Assembly (NCBI RefSeq): GCF_002797755.1
Contig: NZ_PGFI01000011.1
Location: 1,917,691-1,981,690 of the forward strand
DNA: 64,000 nucleotides
DNA from: Brevirhabdus pacifica
GTDB taxonomy: Bacteria > Pseudomonadota > Alphaproteobacteria > Rhodobacterales > Rhodobacteraceae
Direction of reading: 5' to 3'
The notes under the pieces: generated by a model
Databases searched by the model: none
Told to the model about the DNA's origin: nothing
The model's input: only the letters and a program-made list of their open reading frames with translations
Shown here: piece by piece, positions 45,485 to 54,916 of the stretch
Layout of the letters: every line of letters begins with the position of its first letter
Numbering within the stretch: the first letter of the stretch is position 1
Translations under genes and position numbers: made by a program

Positions 45485-46765
45485 ATGAAACTTAAACACA
45501 TCCTCGCAGCCGCCCTGGCCCTGACCGTCGGTCCGGCCTTCCTCTCGGATCCGGTGCTGACGGGTGCGCCCGCGACGGCCCCCGCCGCGCTGTCGGAGTC
45601 GGGCGCCGCCCTTGCCGGCCCCTTCTCGCCGGTCATCACCGTCGATGGCCGCGCCATCACCGAATACGAGCTGTCCCAGCGCATCCGCTTCCTGACCCTC
45701 CTGCGCACCCCCGGCGATCCCGCCGAGGAGGCCCGCACCACCCTGATCAACGAACGCCTCTACGAGCTGGCGGCCCAGCGCGCCAAGATCACCGTCACTG
45801 ACGAAGAGCTGCGCACCGGCATGGAAGAGTTCGCCGGCCGCGCCAACCTGGCGCTGCCCCAGTTCCTCCAGGCGATCGGCAGCGGCGGCATCTCCGAAGA
45901 GACGTTCCGCGCCTTCGTCCGCGCGGGCCTGCTGTGGCGCAACGTGGTGCGCGCGCGTTTCGGCCCCCGCGCGGCCCAGGTCGACGAGCGCGATATCAGC
46001 AACCTGATCAATCTCGCCCCCTCCTCGGCTGGCGCCCGCGTGCTGCTGTCCGAACTGGTGCTGCCCGCCACCCCCGAAACCGCGGCACAAAGCCAGGCCC
46101 TGGCCGAGCGGCTTCAGCGCGAGATCAAGTCCGAGGTGGCCTTCGCCCGCGCCGCCCGCGAATTCTCGGTCTCTCCCACCGCCGGGCGCGGTGGCAAGCT
46201 TGAGTGGATCCCGCTCGCCAACCTGCCGCCGGCGCTGGCGCCGGTGATCCTGTCGCTGTCGCCGGGCCAGGTCTCGCCCCCCGTGCCGGTGACCAATGCC
46301 ATCGTGCTGTTCCAGCTCCGCGCCCTCGACGAGGTCGATGGCGGGCTGCCCAAGGGCGTGAAGGTGGATTACGCCGTGCTCAGCGTGGCCGGGACCGATC
46401 CCGCCCAGGCCCAGGCCGCCGTGATGCAGGTCGCCCGCAGCGCCGACACCTGCAACGACCTCTATGGCCTGGTGAAAGGGCGCCCCGGCATGAAGCTGGT
46501 GCGCGAGACCCGTGCGATGTCCCAGGTGCCGAACGACATCGGGATCCAGCTTGCCCGCCTTGACGCCGACGAAAGCTCGGTCGCGCTGACCCGCGACGGC
46601 GGCCGCACGCGGACGCTGGTAATGCTGTGCGAGCGGATCGTCTCGGAGGCCGATGACGCGCGCAAGACCGAGGTGCGCGGCGCGCTGGTCAACCGGCGCC
46701 TAGGCACCCTGGCCGAGAACTACCTGGCAGAGCTTCGCGCCCAGGCCATCATCGTCGAGAAATGA
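45485..46765 (+). CDS. SurA-like periplasmic peptidyl-prolyl isomerase
   Basis: Outer-membrane protein chaperone, 426 residues from the ATG at 45485; a GTG five codons earlier is less likely. The N-terminus is a signal sequence. The SurA N-domain has VITVDGRAITEYELSQRIRFL and ARTTLINERLYELAAQ; one parvulin domain is recognisable with ARVLLSELVLPA and FARAAREFSVSPTAGRGGKLEWIPLANLPPALAPVILSLSPGQVSPP. The second parvulin domain is degenerate. The genes lptD-surA-pdxA-rsmA form the classical order, supporting a role in LptD/porin folding. Confidence 0.92.
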   Translation: MKLKHILAAALALTVGPAFLSDPVLTGAPATAPAALSESGAALAGPFSPVITVDGRAITEYELSQRIRFLTLLRTPGDPAEEARTTLINERLYELAAQRAKITVTDEELRTGMEEFAGRANLALPQFLQAIGSGGISEETFRAFVRAGLLWRNVVRARFGPRAAQVDERDISNLINLAPSSAGARVLLSELVLPATPETAAQSQALAERLQREIKSEVAFARAAREFSVSPTAGRGGKLEWIPLANLPPALAPVILSLSPGQVSPPVPVTNAIVLFQLRALDEVDGGLPKGVKVDYAVLSVAGTDPAQAQAAVMQVARSADTCNDLYGLVKGRPGMKLVRETRAMSQVPNDIGIQLARLDADESSVALTRDGGRTRTLVMLCERIVSEADDARKTEVRGALVNRRLGTLAENYLAELRAQAIIVEK

Positions 46766-47844
46766 ACGTCCCCGCATCGAGGGGCCGGGATGGCCCGACA
46801 CCGGACAAGGCCGCCGACGGCGCCGAGGCCGCGCCCGAGGCCGATCTGGAACTGTCCGAACCCAGCGACGATCTGCCGGTCGCCCTGACATCCGGTGATC
46901 CGGCCGGTATCGGCCCCGAGATCGCCGTCGCGGCGCGCCTGGCCCTGGGCGCCGAGGTGCCTTTCTTCTACATCGGCGACCCCGCCCACCTGCCCGAAGG
47001 CACCGCCCTGGCCGAGATCGCGGCCCCCGCCGAGGCGCTGCTGGTGGCGCCCGACACGCTGCCGGTCCTGGTGCAGGAATTCGCGGCCCCCGCCCGCCCC
47101 GGCACCCTGGACCCGGCCAATGCCGCCGGCACCATCGCCGCCATCCGCCGCGCCGTCGAACTGGTGCGCGACGGCCAGGCCTCTGCCGTCTGCACCAATC
47201 CGATCCACAAGAAGGCGCTGAAGGACGGCGCCGATTTCCCCTACCCGGGCCATACCGAGTTCCTGGCCGCGCTGGCGGGGATCGACCGGGTGGTGATGAT
47301 GCTGGCCAGCGACGCGCTTCGGGTCGTGCCGGTCACCATCCACATTCCCCTGTCGGAGGTGACCGCCGCGCTGACGCCCGAGCTGCTGGAAGAGACCTTG
47401 CGCATCACCCATGCCGGGCTGATCCGCGATTTCGGCATCGCAGCACCCCGCATCGCCGTGGCCGGGCTGAACCCCCACGCCGGCGAGGGGGGCGCCATGG
47501 GCCACGAGGAAAGCACGCTGATCGCGCCGGTGCTGGATCGCCTGCGCGCCGAGGGGATGGAGCTGAGCGGCCCCGCTTCGGCGGATACGATGTTCCACGC
47601 CCCTGCCCGCGCCCGCTATGACGCGGCCGTGGCCATGTACCACGACCAGGCGCTGATCCCGATCAAGACGCTGGATTTCGACCGCGGTGTCAACGTGACC
47701 CTCGGGCTGCCCTTCGTGCGCACCTCGCCCGATCACGGCACGGCGCTGGACATTGCCGGGCAAGGCGTCGCCTCGGCCAGCAGCCTTGTCGAGGCGCTGC
47801 GCATGGCCCACCGGATGGGCCGCAACCGCAGGCAGGCCGCCTGA
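46762..47844 (+). CDS. pdxA: 4-hydroxythreonine-4-phosphate dehydrogenase
   Basis: Oxidises 4-phosphohydroxythreonine in pyridoxal phosphate synthesis. 360 residues, including a ~35-residue acidic/Ala-rich N-terminal extension before the conserved [15 protein letters not shown]. Metal-binding and substrate blocks include [42 protein letters not shown] and [13 protein letters not shown]. The ATG at 46762 overlaps the surA stop. An internal start nearer the domain cannot be excluded. Confidence 0.95.
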   Translation: MNVPASRGRDGPTPDKAADGAEAAPEADLELSEPSDDLPVALTSGDPAGIGPEIAVAARLALGAEVPFFYIGDPAHLPEGTALAEIAAPAEALLVAPDTLPVLVQEFAAPARPGTLDPANAAGTIAAIRRAVELVRDGQASAVCTNPIHKKALKDGADFPYPGHTEFLAALAGIDRVVMMLASDALRVVPVTIHIPLSEVTAALTPELLEETLRITHAGLIRDFGIAAPRIAVAGLNPHAGEGGAMGHEESTLIAPVLDRLRAEGMELSGPASADTMFHAPARARYDAAVAMYHDQALIPIKTLDFDRGVNVTLGLPFVRTSPDHGTALDIAGQGVASASSLVEALRMAHRMGRNRRQAA

Positions 47845-48695
47845 TGGCCGCCGACGATCCGCTTCCCCCGCTGCGCCAGGTGATCGCGGCCCACGGGCTG
47901 TCGGCGCGCAAGTCACTGGGACAGAACTTTCTGCTGGACCTGAACCTGACGGCCAAGATCGCCCGGCAGGCCGGCGATCTTGCAGGCTCGGACGTGCTGG
48001 AGGTGGGTCCCGGCCCGGGCGGTCTGACCCGGGGCCTGCTGGCCGAGGGGGCGCGCAAGGTGCTGGCGATCGAGAAGGACAGCCGCTGCCTGCCGGCGCT
48101 GGAAGAGATTTCGGCGGCCTACCCCGGTCGGTTGGAGGTGCTGAACGCCGACGCGCTGGAGATCGACCCCACCGCCCACCTGACCGCGCCCATCCGGGTG
48201 GTGGCCAACCTGCCCTACAACGTCGGCACCGAGCTGCTGGTGCGCTGGCTGACACCGCGCGACTGGCCCCCGTTCTGGAGCAGCCTGACCCTGATGTTCC
48301 AGAAAGAGGTGGCCGAGCGTATCGTCGCCCGGCCCGGATCGAAGGCCTACGGGCGTCTGGCCCTCCTGGCCCAATGGCGGGCCGATCCGGCCATCGTCAT
48401 GCACCTGCCGCCACAGGCTTTCATCCCCGCGCCCAAGGTCCATTCCGCCGTGGTCCACCTGACCCGGCTGGACGCGCCCCGGTATCCCGCCGACGCGGCG
48501 ATCCTGTCGCGCATCACCAAGGCCGCCTTTGGACAGCGCCGCAAGATGCTGCGCGCCAGCCTGAAGGGCACGGTGCCGGACGTGGAGAACGTCTTGAGGG
48601 ACGTGGGCATCGACCCCACCGCCCGGGCCGAGACGCTGGACCTCGAAGCCTTCTGCGCCCTGGCCCGCCGGGTCGAGGAGCTGTCGCAAGGCTGA
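47844..48695 (+). CDS. rsmA: 16S rRNA dimethyladenosine transferase
   Basis: KsgA/RsmA: dimethylates the two adjacent adenosines of the 3' helix 45 loop of 16S rRNA. 283 residues with [13 protein letters not shown], the SAM-binding [15 protein letters not shown], and the catalytic [28 protein letters not shown] is the C-terminal family motif. It overlaps pdxA (TGATG) and is the last gene of the lptF-rsmA run. Confidence 0.96.
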   Translation: MAADDPLPPLRQVIAAHGLSARKSLGQNFLLDLNLTAKIARQAGDLAGSDVLEVGPGPGGLTRGLLAEGARKVLAIEKDSRCLPALEEISAAYPGRLEVLNADALEIDPTAHLTAPIRVVANLPYNVGTELLVRWLTPRDWPPFWSSLTLMFQKEVAERIVARPGSKAYGRLALLAQWRADPAIVMHLPPQAFIPAPKVHSAVVHLTRLDAPRYPADAAILSRITKAAFGQRRKMLRASLKGTVPDVENVLRDVGIDPTARAETLDLEAFCALARRVEELSQG

Positions 48696-48740
48696 CCCCG
48701 TTTCGGGGCCACTCCTGCCCCCGCGCCCACTGTCTTCCCC

Positions 48741-48773
48741 AAAAACGCGAAAACGCCGCCCCGGGGGGCGGCG
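48741..48773 (-). terminator. Rho-independent terminator of the DUF4167 gene
   Basis: On the minus strand CGCCGCC...GGCGGCG (48754-48773) is followed by GTTTTCGCGTTTTT. It lies between the convergent rsmA and DUF4167 genes and may also serve rsmA, though no T-run exists on that side. Confidence 0.7.
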
Positions 48774-48819
48774 CATCATCTGTTCTGCTGAGGGCGGATC
48801 GTTGGGCCCGCCCCGCCGA

Positions 48820-49536
48820 TCACTCGGCGGCGGCGCTGCTGGATCCGTCCGAGCCGCTGTCGCCCGAACCGCCGTGGCTGTCCGAACCGCCATCGCCGGG
48901 GGCCTCGCCACCTTCGTCGCGGGGCTTGCGGGCGCGGCGCGGCTTGGGTGCGGGACGTGCCTCGGCGTCGGTCTCGGCGGCGTCATCGGATTTGGGCTTG
49001 GGCTTGCGGCTGCGCTTGGGCTTGGTGCGAGCCTCGCCCTCGGGGGCGCGATCCTCGTCCCGGCGGGCGCGGGCGCCGCTGCTTTCGGGGGTTTCGACCA
49101 GGCCGCTGTCGGCGCTCTCGCCGCCCAGGTCCAAGATGTCGGGCTGTTCGCCGCTGCCGTCCGAACCGTCGTGGCCGTTGCCGCCATTGTCGCGCGACTG
49201 GCCGTTGCCCTGCTGGTTCTGGTTCTGACCCTGCGGGTTCTGGCCAGAGCGTCCCTGCTGCTGTTCCTGCTGCTCGCGGCGGGCATCGGCCTCGCGCTGC
49301 GCCTCACCCAGCATGCGGGTATAATGTTCGGCGTGCTGGGCGAAATTCTCGGCCGCGACCCGGTCGTTGCTGAGCTGCGCGTCACGGGTCAGCTGGGTGT
49401 ATTTCTCGATGATCTGCTGGGGGGTGCCGCGCACTTTCCCTTCGGGACCGGAGCTGTCGAACACGCGGTTGACGATGTTTCCGACAGACCTGTTGCGATT
49501 ACCCTTCGAGCGAGAGCGTGACTTGGAAGATCTCAT
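48820..49536 (-). CDS. DUF4167 domain-containing protein
   Basis: Protein of 238 residues. The N-terminal ~80 residues are the DUF4167 core: basic SSKSRSRSKGNRNRSVGNIVNRVFDSSGPEGKVRGT, then a helical AENFAQHAEHYTRMLGEAQREADARR. After this come a Gln/Asn-rich stretch, an acidic stretch, an Arg/Lys/Pro-rich stretch and a Gly/Ser/Asp-rich tail, all probably disordered. The composition suggests RNA binding or condensate-like behaviour, but no activity is established. The ATG at 49536 is supported by the conserved start. A TATAAT box (minus, 49690-49695) lies upstream. Confidence 0.88.
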   Translation of the reverse strand: MRSSKSRSRSKGNRNRSVGNIVNRVFDSSGPEGKVRGTPQQIIEKYTQLTRDAQLSNDRVAAENFAQHAEHYTRMLGEAQREADARREQQEQQQGRSGQNPQGQNQNQQGNGQSRDNGGNGHDGSDGSGEQPDILDLGGESADSGLVETPESSGARARRDEDRAPEGEARTKPKRSRKPKPKSDDAAETDAEARPAPKPRRARKPRDEGGEAPGDGGSDSHGGSGDSGSDGSSSAAAE

Positions 49537-49689
49537 GGTGTTTTGATCGCCTATCCTGGCAGTGGGTCGGTTTTTCGTCTCGACGATCCGGGTTAGGGCG
49601 TAAAGATCCGACTTTTGGCTAGAGTTTTGCAGGGTAGGCAACCCGTGGCCGCCCGACATCCCGCGCGACCAGTAACCACGGCAGGGCAG

Positions 49690-49695
49690 ATTATA
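49690..49695 (-). promoter_or_regulatory. Candidate -10 box for the DUF4167 gene
   Basis: A perfect TATAAT on the minus strand, unusual in this GC-rich sequence, lies 154 bp before the DUF4167 start in the 252-bp gap after prmC. No good -35 hexamer is found 16-18 bp further upstream, only an A-rich tract, so a vegetative promoter is plausible but not secure. Confidence 0.35.
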
Positions 49696-49788
49696 CAAGC
49701 TGGAAGTGCGTTTTTTTGCCGCCGCACACGTTCCGGGCGGCTTATCGGGGCATTTTTGCGAATTTCCGCTGTCAAAAAACCCCGAATC

Positions 49789-50619
49789 TCACGCAAGCCG
49801 CGCCTGCACCACCCGGTCGCGACCGTCCATGTCGCGCAGCACCGGACCGCATTCCAGGCCCGCATCCTGCAAAAGCGCCGCGACGCCTTCGGCCTGTGCC
49901 GGGCCGATCTCGCAAAGAAAACGGCCGCCGGGGCGCAGGTGGGTGCAGAGCCCCGCCGCGATCCGGCGATAGGCCGCCAGCCCGTCGTCGCCGGGCGTCA
50001 GGGCAAGTCCCGGCTCCCACAGGCGCACGCCGGGGGCCAGGGCCTCGTATTCGTCGGTCGGGATGTAGGGCGGGTTCGAGACGATGAGGTCGAAACCACC
50101 CTCGACAGCCGCATACCAGTCCGAGACCTCCAGCCGCGCGCGGTCAGCGACGCCCAGCGCCAGCGCGTTCTCGCGCGCGACCTCGAGGGCCGGTGCCGAC
50201 AGATCGACACCCATGCCGGTGGCGCCCGGCGCCTCGGCCAGCAGGGTCAGAAGGATACAGCCCGTGCCGGTGCCCAGGTCCAGCACCCTCTCGAAGGGCT
50301 CGCCCAGGGCAGCGGCGATCAGCACCTCGGTCTCGGGGCGCGGGTCCAGCACGTCGCGGGTGACGCGGAACTCGCGGCCCCAGAAAAGGCGGCTGCCGAC
50401 GATCTGCGAGACGGGGCGCGCGTGGGCACGTTCTTGCAGGGCGGCGTCGAAACGGGCCAGTTGCGCGGGGCTGAGCGGGTCCTGCAACACCAGGGTCAGG
50501 CGATCGGCCCCCACCCCCATGGCGTGGGCCAGAAGTCGACGGGCGTCGCGCGCCGCCCCCTCGATCCCCGCTTGCCGAAGGTCGGCCACGGCCCGGGCCA
50601 GCGCCTGGGCGGCGATCAT
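49789..50619 (-). CDS. prmC: Peptide chain release factor N5-glutamine methyltransferase
   Basis: Methylates the Gln of the GGQ loop of RF1/RF2. 276 residues: N-terminal helical domain, then the SAM fold with [16 protein letters not shown] and the catalytic [16 protein letters not shown]. It overlaps the prfA stop by 4 bp, so enzyme and substrate are made together, the common prfA-prmC arrangement. Confidence 0.96.
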   Translation of the reverse strand: MIAAQALARAVADLRQAGIEGAARDARRLLAHAMGVGADRLTLVLQDPLSPAQLARFDAALQERAHARPVSQIVGSRLFWGREFRVTRDVLDPRPETEVLIAAALGEPFERVLDLGTGTGCILLTLLAEAPGATGMGVDLSAPALEVARENALALGVADRARLEVSDWYAAVEGGFDLIVSNPPYIPTDEYEALAPGVRLWEPGLALTPGDDGLAAYRRIAAGLCTHLRPGGRFLCEIGPAQAEGVAALLQDAGLECGPVLRDMDGRDRVVQARLA

Positions 50620-51665
50620 TGCTCCATCTCGGCCAGGCGGCGGGCCTGATCCTCCTCGATCAGCGAGTCGATGATCTCGTCCAGGTCCCCCTGCATCACC
50701 TGATCCAGCTTGTAGAGGGTCAGGTTGATGCGGTGGTCGGTCATCCGCCCTTGGGGGAAGTTGTAGGTGCGGATCCGCTCGGACCGGTCGCCCGAGCCCA
50801 CCTGCGCCTTGCGGTCGGCGGCGCGGGCGCTGTCGACCTTCTGACGCTCGGCGTCGTAAAGCCGGGCGCGCAGCACCTGCATCGCGATCTCGCGGTTGCG
50901 GTGCTGGGATTTCTCGGAGCTGGTGACGACGATGCCGCTGGGGATGTGGGTGATCCGCACGGCCGAGTCGGTCGTGTTCACGTGCTGCCCCCCGGCCCCC
51001 GAGGCGCGCATCGTGTCGATGCGGATGTCGGTGGAGGGGATGTCAATATCGACTTCCTCGGCCTCGGGCAGGACGGCGACGGTGGCGGCCGATGTGTGAA
51101 TGCGGCCGCCGGATTCGGTCGAGGGCACGCGCTGCACCCGGTGGACGCCGGATTCGAACTTCAGCCGGGCAAAGACCCCCTGCCCGCGCACGTTGGCGAC
51201 AAGCTCCTTCAGGCCGCCCAGCTCGGTCAGGCTTTCCTCGATGACCGAGACGGACCAGCCGCGCCCTTCGGCGTAGCGCTGATACATGCGCCACAGGTCG
51301 CCGGCGAAGAGTGCTGCCTCCTCACCGCCGGTGCCGGGGCGGATCTCGACGATGGCGGCGCGTTCGTCGGCGGCGTCCTTGGGAAGAAGGGCCAGGCGCA
51401 CGGCGGCCTCGGCCTCGGGCAGACGGGTGCGCAGGGCCGGCAGTTCATCTTCGGCCAGGGCGCGCATCTCGGGGTCGTCCAGCATCGCCTCGGCCTCGGC
51501 GATATCGGCGATCAGGCGGTTGTACCCCTCGACCTGTTCGACCACGGGGCGCAGGGCCGCATACTCGCGGCCAAGCTGCGCGATATCGCCCGAGCCCTGG
51601 GACATGCGGGCTTCGATATACTGAAACCGCTCGAGTATCTGGGCGAGTTTGTCTGCTGGAACCAT
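50616..51665 (-). CDS. prfA: Peptide chain release factor 1
   Basis: Terminates translation at UAA and UAG. 349 residues. The codon-recognition tripeptide is PST ([14 protein letters not shown]) in place of PAT/PVT, and the peptidyl-hydrolase loop is SGAGGQHVN near residue 222. I chose the ATG at 51665 ([10 protein letters not shown], the conserved start); an ATG six codons upstream is possible. Confidence 0.96.
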   Translation of the reverse strand: MVPADKLAQILERFQYIEARMSQGSGDIAQLGREYAALRPVVEQVEGYNRLIADIAEAEAMLDDPEMRALAEDELPALRTRLPEAEAAVRLALLPKDAADERAAIVEIRPGTGGEEAALFAGDLWRMYQRYAEGRGWSVSVIEESLTELGGLKELVANVRGQGVFARLKFESGVHRVQRVPSTESGGRIHTSAATVAVLPEAEEVDIDIPSTDIRIDTMRASGAGGQHVNTTDSAVRITHIPSGIVVTSSEKSQHRNREIAMQVLRARLYDAERQKVDSARAADRKAQVGSGDRSERIRTYNFPQGRMTDHRINLTLYKLDQVMQGDLDEIIDSLIEEDQARRLAEMEQ

Positions 51666-51782
51666 GGGTTTCGTCTGTCCCATTCCCGGGATTTGGTCAA
51701 GAGCGCAGGCCGCCCCGAAGGCGACCCGCAAAGGGGTGCGGCCCGAGCGGTTTGCCGCCCCGGTGTTGTCTGGTGGGCGCGC

Positions 51783-52223
51783 TCAGCGATCACCGGCCAG
51801 TTGGGCCGCCCAAGCGTCAAGTCGCGCCTGGTTGACGCCCAGGTCGGACCGTCCGAACCGCTGGCGTGCATGGGCACGCACGCCGCCCGGCACGGCCTGA
51901 AGGGTGGTGTAATCGGGAAAGCCGATCCAAGCGGAGCGGCTTTCATAGGTCACCAGCCCCTCGCCCGGCGACCCCGCGATCGGGCGGGTACGCGGCCAAG
52001 CCCGCGCGATGCGGTCCATCTGTTCCAGACTGACGCCGGCAAAGTCGCGCACCGCGCCCTGGACAGTGCCGGCATCCCCGTGGACCTGCTGGGGCGGCGG
52101 GCGGTGCCAGCGGGCGGGATCGACCGGGGCCAGACGCACGTAGGCCACGACCCCCGCCGCAGCCAACCCTGCGCCCAACCCCGCGATCATCGCTGTCAGC
52201 ACCGCCAGCCGCCCTGCCCTCAT
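51783..52223 (-). CDS. DUF1499 domain-containing protein
   Basis: Protein of 146 residues with an N-terminal hydrophobic segment (about residues 8-29), a membrane anchor or signal. The conserved DUF1499 end is TYESRSAWIGFPDYTTLQ and ARQRFGRSDLGVNQARLDAWAAQL. The function is unknown. It overlaps the ureohydrolase stop by 4 bp. Confidence 0.88.
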   Translation of the reverse strand: MRAGRLAVLTAMIAGLGAGLAAAGVVAYVRLAPVDPARWHRPPPQQVHGDAGTVQGAVRDFAGVSLEQMDRIARAWPRTRPIAGSPGEGLVTYESRSAWIGFPDYTTLQAVPGGVRAHARQRFGRSDLGVNQARLDAWAAQLAGDR

Positions 52224-53209
52224 GCCCCCGAGGACGAGCCCTGTCGCGTCCCCCGCCGGGTCCAGCCCCAGAGGCAGATCAGTTCCATTGCGACATGGGC
52301 GCCGGCAACGGCGGTGATGTTGCCGTGGTCGAACGGCGGAGAGACCTCGACCACATCGCCGCCGACCATGTTGATGCCCGCAAGCTCGCGCATCAGGATG
52401 GCGACCTGCGCGCTGCTCAGCCCGCCCCAGACGGGGGTGCCGGTGCCGGGGGCATGGGCCGGATCCAGGCAGTCGATGTCGAAGGTGACGTAGGTCTTGG
52501 CGTCACCCAGGATGCCGCGCACCTGCTCGGCGATGGCGGCGGGGCCACGCTCGTGCACCTGGCGGGCGTCGATCACGGTGATGCCCAGGGTGTCGGCATT
52601 CTCGGTGCGGATGCCCACCTGGACCGAGCGGGCGGGATCGATCAGCCCTTCCTTCACGGCCTTGTAGAACATGGTGCCGTGGTCGATCCGCTCCATGTCG
52701 TCATCGGCCCAGGTGTCGGTGTGGGCGTCGAACTGCAACAGGGCCAGGGGACCGAACTTCTTGGCATAGGCCCGCAGGACCGGGAACGAGATGTAGTGAT
52801 CCCCCCCCAGCGTGATCGAGGCCGCACCCGCATCCAGGATCCCCGCGATATGCGATTGCAGCCGGGCGGGGAAATCCACCACCCGGGCATAGTCGAAGGC
52901 CATGTCGCCGTAATCGGCCACGGCGAATTCCGACAGCGGATCGAAGCCCCAGCCATAGGGCGGGTCATAGGGTTGCAGGGTCGATGCCTCGCGGATGGCG
53001 CGGGGGCCAAGGCGGGTGCCGGTGCGGTTGGTCACCGCCTGGTCGAAGGGCACGCCCGTGACGGCGATGTCCACGCCCGTCAGGTCCTTGGTATAGCGCC
53101 GTCGCAGGAAGGACGTGGCGCCCCCGAACGCGTTCTCGAAGGCCAGCCCGCGCAGATCCTGCCGGGTGAAGGCGCCGTCCACTTCCCGCGCCGCGTCTTC
53201 AAGTGCCAT
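52220..53209 (-). CDS. speB: Agmatinase-type ureohydrolase
   Basis: Manganese-dependent ureohydrolase of 329 residues. Mn ligands are in LGGDHYISFP, FDAHTDTW and FDIDCLDPAHAPGTGTP. FDQAVTNRTGTRLGPRAIR is the conserved N-terminal substrate loop. Alphaproteobacterial members of this branch may act on agmatine or on guanidinobutyrate, guanidinopropionate or even guanidine, so the exact substrate is open. The ATG at 53209 follows AAGGAGAA. It is followed by DUF1499. Confidence 0.9.
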   Translation of the reverse strand: MALEDAAREVDGAFTRQDLRGLAFENAFGGATSFLRRRYTKDLTGVDIAVTGVPFDQAVTNRTGTRLGPRAIREASTLQPYDPPYGWGFDPLSEFAVADYGDMAFDYARVVDFPARLQSHIAGILDAGAASITLGGDHYISFPVLRAYAKKFGPLALLQFDAHTDTWADDDMERIDHGTMFYKAVKEGLIDPARSVQVGIRTENADTLGITVIDARQVHERGPAAIAEQVRGILGDAKTYVTFDIDCLDPAHAPGTGTPVWGGLSSAQVAILMRELAGINMVGGDVVEVSPPFDHGNITAVAGAHVAMELICLWGWTRRGTRQGSSSGA

Positions 53210-53291
53210 CCCAATTCTCCTTGGTAAGATGCCGCCACCGCCGTCGGTGGTCCGGGCACTGGTTGCGGGCGCAAATGCGCGCCCCGTCAAA

Positions 53292-53323
53292 AAAAGGGGG
53301 CACGCATCGGCGCACCCCCTTTT
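53292..53323. terminator. Terminator hairpin downstream of bioY
   Basis: AAAAGGGGG (53292-53300) pairs with CCCCCTTTT (53315-53323). On the minus strand it lies 47 bp after the bioY stop with a T-run on the correct side. It is also upstream of speB, separating the two units. Confidence 0.75.
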
Positions 53324-53369
53324 CGATCTTGGTCCGGGGATCGCGGGACCCCCGGGGCGGCGTGGCCGC

Positions 53370-53972
53370 TCAGGCGCGGGCCTTGCCGATCATCTTCCAG
53401 GCCGCAGGCACCAGCAGGGCCGCCAGGGCAAGCTTGATCGCGTCGCCGATCAGGAAGGGCGTCAGGCCCCATTCCAGGATCGGCTTGTCCCAGCCGTAAA
53501 GCTGACCCAGCCACAGCAGGCCGGGCACGTAGATCAGCGCGTTGCCGACCAGCAGGGCCAGGGCCATGCCGCCGACGGAGCGGTCCAGGCCGCGACGGGC
53601 GGCGAAGCCCAGCGCCAGGGTTGCAAGGACATAGCCCACCAGATAGCCGCCGGTGCCGCCCATCATGTAGGTCAGGCCGGCCTTCTCGGCGGTCGAGCTG
53701 GCGAAGACGTCGAAGCCCGCGGCGCCGACAAGCATGTAGCCAAGGATGGTCACCAGGCCCAGGCGCGGACCGTAGGCGGCGCCGATCGTCAGCACGGCGA
53801 AAGTGCCCATGGTGATGGGAACCGGCCACATCGGGACCTTGATCTTGGCGGCGATGGCCAGGGCGGCGACGCCCAGGATCACCAGGGCGGCCTGCTTGGC
53901 CAGCAGGGCGGTGCCGTTGCGGGGACCGAAAGCCTCGGCCAGGACCCGGTCGTTCAGCGCTGCGGATGCCAT
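53370..53972 (-). CDS. bioY: Biotin transporter BioY
   Basis: Substrate-binding S component of the biotin ECF importer, 200 residues with about six helices. KIKVPMWPVPITMGTFAVLTIGAAYGPRLG carries the conserved P-[VM]-P-[IV]-T motif, and YMMGGTGGYLVGYVLA is the second family block. No bioM/bioN energising genes lie nearby, so it either works alone or with an ECF module encoded elsewhere. The ATG at 53972 has GAGGAG upstream. Confidence 0.94.
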   Translation of the reverse strand: MASAALNDRVLAEAFGPRNGTALLAKQAALVILGVAALAIAAKIKVPMWPVPITMGTFAVLTIGAAYGPRLGLVTILGYMLVGAAGFDVFASSTAEKAGLTYMMGGTGGYLVGYVLATLALGFAARRGLDRSVGGMALALLVGNALIYVPGLLWLGQLYGWDKPILEWGLTPFLIGDAIKLALAALLVPAAWKMIGKARA

Positions 53973-54117
53973 CGCGTTCTCCTCGTGAATGTGCAAGTCC
54001 GGGCTTTTTGCCGCAGAAACCCGTGGCGCGCAAGATTATTCCGGCGCGGGCGCGGTGCCCTTGGGCGGTTCGGAACGCCCTTTTTCACAGCTGCTGCGAC
54101 GCCCCTCGGCACCCCCT

Positions 54118-54636
54118 TCAACCAAGGCGGGTATAGCTCGACTCGATCCGGTAATCCTTGCGCGGGCCGCGCACCGTCCAGGTCGCGCCCCAGGACGGCC
54201 AGCGGGTGAAATTGTAGCTGACGTAATACATGTCCGGCGGGCAGTGGTGGCTGGCCTCGGGCATGGTCAGCGCCAGCGAGAAGCGGTGGAACGGACGGCC
54301 ATCCTCGAAAAAGACCCAGACGCCATCGCCGTCGGGCTGCCAGAGGTAGCTGCGGGTGGCGATCATCGGCGGCTGGCCGGGAAATTCCAGGCGCCCCTCC
54401 TCATCATAGGCGATGTCGGCGCCTTGGGGCCGCATCACCGCCTCGCCCTCAAGGCGGGATTCCTGTCCCGTCAGCCGGTCGTGGATGCGCCGGTCGAGCC
54501 GCCAGCGGCCAATGAATGCATCGGGCGTCAGGACCTGGCCACCGGGGGCCGCGTCATGCGCGTCATCGGGATCGCGGGCATCCGCGCCCCGCGCCGCCGC
54601 GCGTTCCGATTTATGCCCGTTTCTGCGCCCGTCCAT
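54118..54636 (-). CDS. DUF6314 family protein
   Basis: Protein of 172 residues. After a charged ~35-residue leader the core begins with FIGRWRLDRRIHDRLTGQESRLEGEA, then PMIATRSYLWQPDGDGVWVFFEDGRPFHRF and HHCPPDMYYVSYNFTRWPSWGATWTVRGPRKDYRI, a lipocalin-like beta-barrel pattern seen in DUF6314. No signal peptide. The function is unknown. GAGG lies before the ATG; the start could also be further in. It is divergent from purB. Confidence 0.83.
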   Translation of the reverse strand: MDGRRNGHKSERAAARGADARDPDDAHDAAPGGQVLTPDAFIGRWRLDRRIHDRLTGQESRLEGEAVMRPQGADIAYDEEGRLEFPGQPPMIATRSYLWQPDGDGVWVFFEDGRPFHRFSLALTMPEASHHCPPDMYYVSYNFTRWPSWGATWTVRGPRKDYRIESSYTRLG

Positions 54637-54916
54637 TTTCAGCCTCGTCAGTCGCCTGCCCTTTCCGGGACAAATCTAGGTCATGTGGGCGGCCGTGGCA
54701 AAGACCAGTTGCGATCCTGCCCCGTGGCCAGCCGCCGCACGCCCGCCTTCTACGCCCCCCTTCTACGCCCGGGTGCTTAACAAGCCCTCTCGGGCCGCCG
54801 TTCGGCCGTGGACCTGCACCCCTGCGGCGTGCTGCGGCTTGCCCATGCGGGGGCAACCGTCTAAGACGCCTGCGCCCACGTCCGCCATCATCCCATGCAG
54901 AAAAGGTGTGCTGCCC

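Noticed and set aside
43015..45750. A 911-codon minus-strand open frame opposite lptD
   Set aside because: Shadow of the codon bias of lptG, lptD and surA; no domain, no ribosome site.
54743..54772. Direct repeat CCTTCTACGCCC in the DUF6314-purB gap
   Set aside because: Only two 12-bp copies in tandem with no symmetry or promoter context; probably chance or slippage in GC-rich DNA.
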